Below are positions 43,741 through 54,300 of a stretch of DNA of 64,000 nucleotides, one piece after another. A model generated the notes under the pieces. The model was not told the DNA's origin. It saw only the letters and a list, made by a program, of their open reading frames with translations, and did not search any database. The stretch's first letter is position 1; the number at the start of each line of letters is the position of its first letter. The position numbers were made by a program, and so were the translations under genes. The stretch is from Bolinopsis microptera (Eukaryota; Ctenophora; Tentaculata; Lobata; Bolinopsidae): positions 4,712,001 to 4,776,000 of the forward strand of contig NC_087077.1 of assembly GCF_026151205.1 (NCBI RefSeq). Reading direction: 5' to 3'.

Positions 43741-45350
43741 TCTAACAATAAGGTCAGACACCTAAATGTAAACTTCTGTCAATAAATTAATATAAATTTG
43801 AATTCGAATCGAGTAAAAATCTGAATAAAGATCAAAGTACTAACTTCCTTCAAACTTAAATTCATGAATCGAGATCAAATCTTTTGAAATGTGTTTAATA
43901 TCAATATATGCACTTGTATAATTTACTTAAAATACTTTTGAAAGATATTACATAATAACAAGCTCACAAACACTATTGTCTTATTGGTAGCGATTAGATT
44001 TGGACCATTCTGTGTACATTTGTAAATGCTAATTTTGATTTTTTGGTAAGTATATAAAGTTAAAGTGCACAAAAATGACTTTCATGCAAAGTAATAGATC
44101 TTATTCGAAATTAGCACAAAAAGTAAATTATTTTATTTTTCATTAAAAATCATAATAGTTTGGGTAGCTTTTGTCAACAGTCAAAATAACTCAAAAGTTA
44201 TTTTTTACAATTCCCCGTTAAATTTAAGTCCGCGGTTAAACCACGCACGATCAATTTTCCCTACCATGTCCTTGTACCATTATGGCATTAATTCTTTTGA
44301 GTGAAAAGTGTGACTGGAAAAAAGTGCACCATATTTACATGCTATGTTTTTTATAAATGAGTGGGATTCGTGCATGGTAAAAATTAATGATTTATTTGAC
44401 CAGTGCAGCGCCGCGCATCAACAATAATTGAATCCAGAAAATTGCGGAAAATAACGTTGCGAAGGAGGAATTTCACTGTAATTAATTAACACATGGCCAG
44501 CGTCGCGCGCAGCATAACAGACACTTCCTATACACTTAATTATAGGGGAGTGGTCTATATTGCGAAGGAGCAGACTTTTGTCGAAATCGTAGGACCGTCG
44601 AGCCACCTCATGTATCTAAACCCGATTACTTATTCCCTACGATCTTTTTGCCTTCGGCAAGATCAGGGGGAAAAAATCAAGCAAAGTATAATTAACATAT
44701 TTCATACCAATCAAATTGGATTTGGTTTTGGTAAAAATCAAAATATAGCGCACGACTTTTGAAAAGATTTAAGGTTGGTTGTGGTGAAACGGGTGATACT
44801 CGTAAATTTTTGTACATTGTAGGAAACCTACAAGTTTTGCTCTAACCAGAGCCCTCTCGCTTGCAGTAGCGCGCGACCGCGCTTGTGGCTTGTGAAACAA
44901 GCGCGTCACGCAGTACGCGTATACACATGGCTATGTGACCTACAAGTTGTGGTTTGACCATTGTTAATGATCTGGCCCGGCGCGCGCTACTTCGTAGCTC
45001 GTGCCGTCAGGCCATTTCGAGAAGAAAGCAGCGCGCGCTACTTCGAAGAAATTTAGACGAGTAACATCCGTCAAGTTGTGGTTCATCGTTGTGAAAAGCA
45101 TTATTGATGCGCGGCTCAGTAGTGTGTTGCTCTGACAACAAACAATAATTTATAATGTTTAATTTTATGATTTTTGAATTGTATATATATATGATGTCTG
45201 TATTGAGAAATTCAGTTTCAAGAGTGCTCTACGGCCGTGCTATCTACCTATACCCGGAAGAGGAGCGTTGTAAAATAAAAACAATATAAATTTTAACGGG
45301 TGATACTCGTAAAATATCTGTTCCATATATTGACCGACGGGTCCAACTCC
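43741..45350. other. Gene-free tract with GC-rich dispersed repeats
   Basis: 43.75-44.75 kb is AT-rich with nothing recognised. 44.78-45.32 kb holds GC-rich dispersed sequence: AACGGGTGATACTCGTAAA occurs at 44788 and again at 45295, and CGCGCGCTACTTCG-type blocks occur at 44980 and 45032. Related blocks recur at 58083, 60369 and 61650-61740 (GCAGTAGCGCGCGA, CAAGCGCGTCACGCAGTACG). They probably belong to one repeat family that the CCAGGAAACC element has inserted beside. Confidence 0.6.
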
Positions 45351-45611
45351 CCAGGAAACCTTACTGGCTAGCGATATTACTACAGGGTGATCGCCTTTTC
45401 AAAGCTTGTTGAGCTCCGCGCGCGCTCGTAAGTTCATTGCATTTGCACGCTTCAAACATTCCAAAGATGCAATTGTACCGCGTACCACGTGATACGATTC
45501 AGCCAATCAGAGAACAACAATCTGCAAAGTTATAGCTGCGCAGTTTTATAAGGCCTAAAATATGACTTTTCGCGATAATTAAAAATCTACGTTGTTTTTA
45601 AGTTTCCCCCT

Positions 45612-45653
<42 letters not shown>

Positions 45654-45748
45654 AACGTTATTTTTACAAGGCGAACATTTTGTTGAAAATCCGACGTTTC
45701 TATCTATTTTACTTCCAAAGTTAGGCCCCTACCAGTAAGGTTTCCTGG
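45351..45748. mobile_element. Miniature element with CCAGGAAACCTTACTGG ends, copy 1
   Basis: Perfect 17-bp terminal inverted repeats CCAGGAAACCTTACTGG. Copy 2 is at 60923-61285 and is nearly identical. Copy 1 is 35 bp longer, all of it explained by expansion of an internal G tract from 6 to 41 (45612-45652). No open frame. Flanking target duplications are not clear. Confidence 0.92.
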
Positions 45749-45930
45749 GGTTACGGGAGGGAGAAGTGCCAAGACTACTCATTATCACTGATAATGAGTA
45801 GTCTTTATCAGTTTGTCCTTGAAGTCAGAATGAGCGAATTGGAATCCCTAGCTCTGTGGTGGGTGACTTCGATGGGGCCTGAAAGCTAAAAGAGAATTTC
45901 CTGGTGATTTAATAGGTGCTTAGAGCTAGG

Positions 45931-46304
45931 GCTCTTACTAATTCGCTCGCCCAAAAATTTCACGTGACTTTGGTTTTTATGGTTTTGCAGCCGTACAAAA
46001 CGGTTTTAAATAAACCCTAATCCCAACCCTAACCCTAACCATAACCCCGAAGCTATCCATAACCCTTACCACAACCCTTACCCTAACCCGAGCCCTAAAC
46101 AATCGAATTCATGTTTTACTAGCCTGTCACGTGACCAAAACGGTTTTTTGCCCATAACTCTCCAGGGAAGCATTTTTACCCTACGTCATGGGGGGTGATT
46201 CGGAATCAGCGTTCAAAAATACACCGATTGAGATCAATTTCATACCGAAAGGTCCTTTTCACAAGAATTTTCTTAACATTTGGGCGAGCGATTTAGTAGA
46301 AGCG
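45931..46304. mobile_element. Mutator-like miniature element, copy 1
   Basis: About 374 bp with 22-bp imperfect inverted ends: GCTCTTACTAATTCGCTCGCCC on the left and the inverse of GCTTCTACTAAATCGCTCGCCC on the right. A 10-bp target duplication TAGAGCTAGG lies at 45921-45930 and 46305-46314. Duplications of 9-11 bp are characteristic of Mutator-like transposons. The interior carries CCCTAACCCTAACC telomere-like repeats (about 46015-46100). A close second copy lies at 54825-55199. Confidence 0.9.
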
Positions 46305-46913
46305 TAGAGCTAGGTATCTGTGTCTAACGTGTCTTCATTTGTGCGTGTACTATTTTGTAACCTGATATCTGATATGGGAACTTTGCGTTGGCAAGTCCCA
46401 ACCTTTGTACTTAACAAGAGAGCACACCACCCGTTAGTGCCAACCAGGCCACACCACCTGGAGGTTCGGAGAGGATTTCCTGACCCTATTTATTGTTTTC
46501 ATTCCGGTGATTTTTAAATATTAAACTGTAGACATTGTTCAAAGATGTGGTTGCAGGAAACTAGTAGTGTAGAAGTTTAAATACATCTCAATGTATCTTA
46601 AATTGCGAAAGTGAGAACAATAACTTCAATTTTGATATGATTTCTAACCAAATTATTCAAAAATGTGTATTAAACAACTGAATTACATCTGATTTGTAGT
46701 AGACGTTCACTAACAATGGTTCTTTAGAGTCCGCAAACAAGACTCCGCTGAAAGTATATGACTGGATCAACTGCAGCAAAAGTGTGCATAATTATAATTG
46801 TTACCGTGTGTAATTTCAACATATTTTTGAATTGCTCTGTCTCATCCGTCTAAATTAAAATTTATACAGCAATTTCTATAGCGGAAAATAGAATTTGCTA
46901 AATGATGTGTCAG

Positions 46914-47947
46914 GTTCAATTGCTGGAGTATGAGACGGATTTCGCCCGGCAGGCTTTGTGGTATAATTTACATCCTTCTCGCCTACTTCTATTGTCTGAA
47001 TATAGTCAGTCTACTATATTGGCGATCTTTACATAAAGCTGGATTTTCTTAGCTCTCAATTTAGTCTTAGTTCTCAGTTGATCGATTAGTCGCCAGAGCC
47101 ATCAGAAACACAAAAGCTGCATTTCATATTGACGGTTAATAAATATTATAGATACAACATGTGTACAATGGGTCTAGACTGTTAATTTTAGTTCTGTGGC
47201 TGCCCTTGATCGCGAAACTGATCCTATATGATTATTTCATGTGGGTTTCACGTGAATTTGCATACTGATTCGGAATCAGTATGCAAACATACATCGATTC
47301 AGCAGGACAGCACGCGTGGCAAAGCTTCAAAAGTATAATTTTGTTTAGATCACATAGAGTCGCGCCTCTTGTGAGTGAAATTCGGCACACAATAGGAGTT
47401 TTGATGGATGGTGCCTGGCAACCACGCTGACTGGCAATTTGACAGAATACGTACTGTCCACTTTTGACGAAAGAACCAGGGTCTCACAATCATACCTTAC
47501 CTGGGATCTCCGGCTTCAGTGTTCATAGATTGAATATATGGCGGAATGGCAGGCGCCGCTCAATAATCCATATACCACGTACACTGTACAATTTTACATT
47601 TTTTTTGTGTGAATATAAGCTAAAGATTAGTTCAAACGTGACTTTATACAACTTATAAAAACAATTATTAATCCCTTTCAGACCGGAGCGTCGCTGTACT
47701 TGTAGACTGAAGACAGGTAAATTTAGATAAAAGAAAAACTGTCCGTCACGTCTACTGATGATCGCTGGCGAGCTTTTAGTAATATTACTTTGATCATAAG
47801 ATCATAGGCCGGTTCATTGTAATGTGTTATTCCGTTGATCGCAGCTGGGAAATGAATTATTGAGAATATATTTAAATGCTTTTTTTAAATGTCCGTATTC
47901 CAGACTGATAATCTTCCCGTCTCATACTCCAGCATTAGCAATTGAAC
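46914..47947. mobile_element. Candidate 1-kb inverted-repeat element
   Basis: GTTCAATTGCTGGAGTATGAGACGG at 46914-46938 is matched in inverse at 47916-47947, where six extra bases (CTAATG-type) interrupt. No transposase and no clear target duplication. Confidence 0.6.
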
Positions 47948-48127
47948 AAGCGGGCCATGAAAAATACAGCAGCGTTGCTATTTGTACTGTCCCCCGCTGG
48001 GTCTCCCCATTGCTAGGGTACAGTGATTCATGCTAAATTAGAAAATTACTATTGGCGAGGGGCACATTTCTAGCCTTTTTAAAAGTGCGGACGAATATTC
48101 TAAAAGAGAGTCTTTGGAAACGCCTGC

Positions 48128-48150
48128 ACACTGACTTATGGCCCACCCTG
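48128..48150. mobile_element. Solo end of the mariner-like miniature element
   Basis: ACTGACTTATGGCCCACCCTG, followed by TA, matches the right end of the 767-bp elements with one or two changes. The other end is not recognisable. Confidence 0.65.
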
Positions 48151-48496
48151 TAGCTGTAATTCAGATAGATCCTCTGAGTAGGAGCCAAATAAAATATCAG
48201 TCCGGAACACGTACAGAAGAATATTGTGGTCCAGTCTGGCTTCATTCTCAAAATAGGGGGTCAATACACGGACTACTCAAAATCAACCGCACTCAGATCA
48301 GCATTTGGCAAGTTGAACATCAAAATGGTTGTATTCTCTAGTTTATTTTGCTCATATTTTAGTTAAGGTATCGTTTGTTACTGTACGTTATCTGGTCAAT
48401 CAGATTCAGGTCCAGTCTGATCAACCAGATCTTTATTGTTGACCCAGTTTGTTCCTATTAGAAATTGTCGTGCACCATAACGTTGCACCGAGTGAG

Positions 48497-48530
48497 GTTG
48501 GGGTTAGGGTTAGTGAGGTTAGGGTTAGCT
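48497..48530. repeat. Degenerate interstitial telomere-like repeat
   Basis: GGTTGGGGTTAGGGTTAGTG followed by AGGTTAGGGTTAG. Same sense type as the telomere-like cores of the Mutator-like elements, from which it may derive. Confidence 0.6.
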
Positions 48531-49728
48531 GGTAAAGATTGAGATAATCTTTCTGGGGCACGAGGTTCTATAAGGCAGAACAACGGTCACAGTGCAGATT
48601 CAGTAATATCCACAAAATTCTATCACTGCACTGTTGTGCTACTGTTGCTCGATAACATATGACTGTTATATCAAATATCTGTAGACAATAGACATCATAT
48701 ACCACGAAAATTAACTGTTCATAACCACAATACTTGGTATCTGATTCAATTAGATTTAAGCCTTTGTAATTCAAATATTTAGCTTTGAATTCAAATAAAG
48801 AAATAACTTCCCATAGCTTCTCATGATAAACAGTTGTTCGCGAACAGGGGTCGGGCTATCTAGATATACTGCCACGGGATATAATCTTTTTTTGTGAATG
48901 ACCCAGGCTTTTACTAAAATGCGCCAGCGGCACAATACAAAACTATGCGTATTTCATCATGATAAAAACGTGCTGAATTTTCGAGGTTGTCACTGAATTG
49001 TTGTCTGAATTGTCTTGGAATTCCACTCTTTACAACTTATTACCAAACGCTGGTAATTTCAAATAGTTTACCTCTTAAAGTTGGCATTGTTCGATTGGCT
49101 GCTTTGTAAATTGTCCGTGTCCAACTGCTCTGTTTCTTGAAATGTTAGCTTGTATTGGTTTGTTTGGTTATTACCTTTTGTTTAATACTTTCAACACTAC
49201 TATATAAAAAATAATTTGAGCAGGACTATAGCGATGTAGATTGTTCTACGAAGAATTCATCTTGAGTTGTTTGTCTAATTCAAATTGTGTGTCGCGTGTC
49301 CCCTGAAATTACTTCTTCCCTGAAATTACTTTTTGTCGATGTATTTCTTTGTAGTGGAAACGGGAAATTTCGAGGAGAATGAAATAGAACTATTGATAAT
49401 AATTGATTTAACAACAATGTAATAACAATAAATGGCGTCGCCTAGAATGTATATACAAATGCCAGAAGCATGCATACAGCCTTTCCCGAGTTGACAAGGG
49501 CGACCGCCAAGGTCGACCGAAAGTTGCAAATTGATAAAATTTTTCTTTACAAGAAAGGACACTTTTAACCCAAGCAGAAATATTGAAAGTCTTGCAAAAT
49601 ATAAAAATATAAAAATGCCCCTTCCTCATAAAGAAGCTTTGAGGAATGATTTTTTCTAAACTAATTCATTGCATACTCATGATGTATAAGTAGTGTTTGA
49701 AACACTGTTTCTAGGAAGCCCCTATTAA

Positions 49729-51078
49729 GGGGGCATACCCTAAATTTGTCCAGACCAAATGACCTCATAGGCAGTTCAGTGACCTTCTAGCGCACCGTTT
49801 CCACACCAAAAAAAATTATTTTGAGAATACCCATTTTTGTAATCGAGCATTTCCTGGTTAAGAGTGCAATTTTCGGAAAAAATTATTTTGTGGTTGAGAC
49901 GCTATAAGTTAATCATTTCTTGCGGTATCGGATTGAAATTTTGCTCGCCGTTTATTCACATCTATGTCAAGGTGTGTGTAAAATCTTTATATCGTATCTA
50001 AAAAGGCTGGTGTGTTTTGAATTTTTAAAGTCAAAAAGCTAAAATTGTCCTTTTCAGGCTTATTTTAACAAAAAGTCAGTCAGGGAAGATCGGATTATTT
50101 GATGCTTGACATCAAATTGTTCTCTGAATTCTGGCGCAGTTTTTGATGCCCTCAAAAATGTTTTTACTCATTCACCTTCTGATCTATTGGACCTCAAAGC
50201 CAAACAACAAATTTAGGCACATTTTTCGTTTTTAATATTTACTGATTTTTCTAAAATTTTGATAGGAATGTGCTAGTGAATTTTTGAAGGGTGCAAAATA
50301 ACCGCAACTAGCACATTTATATATGAGTTATGAACAACAAAACACCCTAAAATGCTTCCCTTTGAAGTTATGGGAGAAAATGTGATTTTTTGGCTTTGCA
50401 GATAAAAAATCACATTTTCTCCCATAACTTCAAAGGGAAGCATTTTAGGGTGTTTTGCTGTTCATAACTCATATATAAATGTGCTAGTTGCGTTTATTTT
50501 GCACCCTTCAAAACGTCACTAGCACATTCCTATCAAAATTTTAGAAAAATCAGTAAACATTAAAAACGAAAAATGTGCCTAAATTTGTTGTTTGGCTTTG
50601 AGGTCCAATAGATCAGAAGGTGAATGAGTAAAAACATTTTTGAGGGCATCAAAAACTGCGCCAGAATTCAGAGAACAATTTGATGTCAAGCATCAAATAA
50701 TCCGATCTTCCCTGACTGACTTTTTGTTGAAATAAGCCTGAAAAGGACAATTTTAGCTTTTTGACTTTAAAAATTCATAACACACCAGCCTTTTTAGATA
50801 CGATATCAAGATTTTACACACACCTTGACATAGATGTGAATAAACGGCGAGCAAAATTTCAATCCGATACCGCAAGAAATGATTAACTTATAGCGTCTCA
50901 ACCACAAAATAATTTTTTCCGAAAATTGCTCTCTTAACCAGGAAATGCTCGATTACAAAAATGGGTATTCTCAAAATAATTTTTTTTGGTGTGGAAACGG
51001 TGCGCTAGAAGGTCACTGAACTGCCTATGAGGTCATTTGGTCTGGACGGCACAAACCACTGTTTTGGTGTATGCCCCC
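49729..51078. mobile_element. 1.35-kb foldback element (near-perfect palindrome), TTAA flanks
   Basis: Two arms of about 670 bp are inverse copies with few differences, separated by a spacer of about a dozen bases (GGCTTTGCAGAT region near 50400). Outer ends are GGGGGCATAC on the left and GTATGCCCCC on the right, and TTAA lies directly outside both (49725-49728, 51079-51082). TTAA duplication is used by piggyBac, Kolobok and Sola3 transposons; the family is not decided. About 15 bp near the left tip are missing relative to the right arm. No coding frame of note. It lies 240 bp upstream of the adhesion GPCR start codon. Confidence 0.93.
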
Positions 51079-51315
51079 TTAAGAGGTCCTTAATTAAGAT
51101 TATTTCAACTTTCCTCTTACGAAAAAGTATGTAAAAAGTATGTAATTGATCGGTAGTTATAATTATATCTGATAATCTGTCTGAAGAATTAACTTACTCA
51201 TTTATTTGTACAGAGCTTTTTTGTTCCCTTTTAGCGAAAAGATAAATAGAGGAACAATTCAGCGGTTGGTATAGCTTATGTTGAAAGGTGTTTACTCTCG
51301 CGATCTGTGACGGCC

Positions 51316-54300
51316 ATGTTGGTTTCCACAAGATATCAACTGATTATCGTCTTTCTTTTGAGTGGAGCTTGGGAATGTAAGTATGTTTGATTGTTTGGAA
51401 ATATTTTGCATTTTTTGCTACAATTTGTCGTGTTGATATGGTGATCCAATTCCAAACCAAATTTTGTTACTACAAATACAATATTATTCATATTTATCCC
51501 AGGTTTGTCCGATCAGTGGTTATCGCCCATGTCCTCGAGAGGTAGTTATGATTGGATCTCCATTATCAAGGACAACATCAACAAACACGACTACGAAGTT
51601 AAAGCTAATGGTAGTTTTGTCTCTGATCTTACTCTAGATATGAACTTTAGATATAAAGTTGCTTCGGATTGGTTGAGCATTGATTGGAAATGGACATTGA
51701 GCACGTCGGATTCTCTGTTGCACTTTAGAATGGGAGGAAGTGCTAGCTTCATGGAAAGAGAAGGGTGCCTCTTTGAGGGGACCTTTAACATCGCATCATC
51801 CCCCTCCGCAACCCCATCAATATGGAGATTCGGCAAAGACTCCGCCCAACTTTATGTTCTAAGAAATGGAGAAATTGTTGGTAACGTTTCACGAGCGTCA
51901 CTTGCCTGTCTAGATGACGAAGAATGGGGGGAAATAGCAGGGACTTACATTAAGCTTATCAGCGAAAAGAGCGATACAAAAGCTTCATTATTTTATAGGA
52001 GAGGTTTGGACAGTTTTAATTATAGTTATTTTAGTGTGGTACTATTTAAAAGTGCCAGTCATTAAGTCCACAGGATGTGACGTTCGAAATATCACAAACC
52101 GACAGTTACAAAATATATACAAGTTTCCATGCCACAACCTAACCAGCATACTGATATCACAATGATGGAATAATTTCAGTTTGCAGTGTCTCCGAAGATG
52201 CAGACGAGAACTCACTGCAATGCGTAAAGTGTGACGAAGGAACGGTGCATGCAGATGCAGAGGGAACAGAATGTATCGGTCAGTGATACATTAAAGCTTG
52301 TGGTTGAGTGTTTGTATCAAGAGAAAGCTGCAACTTGCACGATAATTCTATAAAAGTGTTATACCTAAACTTATAAACACCGCTGGGATACCGCTATAGA
52401 AAATAAAGAGCGGCGTTATGAATTAGCGTCACTAGACAGCCAGCGAAATTTCACACACAAATCCCGAGTCCAAACTTTACACTGTAATAATAAAAAAGAA
52501 TAATTAGGGTGTGCTCGCGCCATCTGCAGATTGCAGATGATGTGTAGAGTTGTCTTAAAGAGCTTAGCATCAATCTTAGAGTTAACATGATTGTCCGCAA
52601 CTGCCCTGAAATCAAGGAAGAGGGGCAGCAATCTCAACAAACATGAATTTATAACACTTGCAACCATAGTAAATGCACTAACTAATTTATAACACTTGCA
52701 ATATGTTTTCATAAATAAATAATGTGTAGATGGGACCAAATACTTTACACTTTTCAATGGCCTCCAATCGTTTGATCACCCAAGGCCAAATGTATTCTTG
52801 TTTTCAGCTTGCAGGGCTGGGACCTACAAAACGTCCGGCATGACAAATTGTTCACCTTGTCCAGCTTACGCTTTTAGTACAGAAGGTTCCGCTAGCTGCA
52901 CAATCTGTTCAGAAGGAACTGCTGCCAACGAGCAAAGAACGAGCTGCAAAGGTCAGTGAATTGGTTAAATCCAGCTGTAAAACAATATACATTTTCATTA
53001 TGTTTATTAATTCTGATTATTTTTCATTCATTTTTATTAGTTTTCATTAGTTTACATTAGTTTACATTAGTTTACATTAGTTTACATTAGTTTACATTAG
53101 TTTACATTAGTTTACATTAGTTTACATTAGTTTTCATTAGTTTTCATTAGTTTACATTTGTTTTCATTAGTTTCCATTATTTTTCATTCGTGTTCTTTGA
53201 CCGTCGTTTATGAATTCTTATTTTTAGCATGCAGTGCTGGAACGTTTAAAACATTTAATATGACGGAATGTGAGCCGTGTCCAATAAATACGATCAGCCC
53301 GGAGCCCGGAGCGACTAAATGTTCAAAATGTCCTGCAGGAACTTTTCCTGATTTTCCAACGAAATGTGACAGTGAGTAAAACATCGATCCAGATTGAAAG
53401 ATGTTTAAATTCTGCTTAAACCGAGCCAGCCACAAGCTCACAAGGCTTCTCTCAAATAAATCATCACATTAACAGAAGCACGATATAATTAATTGTGTGG
53501 GAACTAGTTGGGTGTAGTTATTGACCCATTCCACCTTTTTAGATTGTGGCGCAGGGACCTACAAAACCTCTGATATGACAACATGTGAACGGTGTCCGGT
53601 AAACACGATCAGTTCAGAAAAGGCGACAAGCTGCACAAAATGTCCTGAAGGAACTGGCGCTCTCTTTAAAAGAACAGAATGTGGTAATTGCACTTAAACA
53701 TGTCACCACATTTATTTAAATGTCCTGATTTAACGTACGCACAATTGATATTGAAACAAAATTTGCATAAACAAAGACGAATATCGTAAAATAAAAAACT
53801 GATTTTCCAATTTCTTTCAATTTTTCACGTTTAGTGTGCTTACTAAAAAATGAGCATGATAAAGTGTACGGAGACTACACCTGGGGAAATGTTATACTAG
53901 GAGAAATGGGGGAACTTCCTTGCTTCCATGATTTCAATGTGAGTCAAATTCAAATTCTAACATATAAATATATCATTGCGGTATTTGAAATAAATAAATT
54001 TAAATCAAAGTTACCGAAGGTATAAGTCTTATAAAAAATCCCGAGCTAACTTTTGACGTGTCTTTCATTAATCTAGCTTGTATTTTTGTATTATTTAGGA
54101 CAAGTTCATGGCCCGCAAATTTTGTTCGGAGGATGGAATTTTCAGCAAGACTGATTATACAGACTGTACCACCTCAGCAACAAACAAACTGGACGACCTT
54201 TCTAAGGTATTTGTTTAAATTAGCGCATGTGCGATTTCATGATTAATAAGGAGTCTAATTTTGCACCAATACCAGAATTTGTAATTTTTCGTGCTGGTTA

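Larger units (their letters stand above)
46305..49728. other. Gene-free tract between miniature elements
   Basis: Contains a candidate inverted-repeat element (46914-47947), a decayed mariner-like end (48128-48150), TTAGGG-like repeats (48497-48530) and AT-rich sequence to 49.7 kb. No coding exon was supported. Confidence 0.55.

Noticed and set aside
43413-43785. Cys/Phe/Pro-rich and Lys/Asp-rich frames on both strands
   Set aside because: Translation of the TCCATTTTG-type minisatellite inside the poly-G element; several frames open at once is the mark of a short-period repeat.
44418-44762. Short overlapping frames on both strands
   Set aside because: No family motif, no supporting splice structure, and located in dispersed-repeat sequence.
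46015-46100. Chromosome end or telomere fusion site
   Set aside because: The CCCTAA-like repeats are degenerate and lie inside a transposon with inverted ends and 10-bp duplications, and recur in its other copy.
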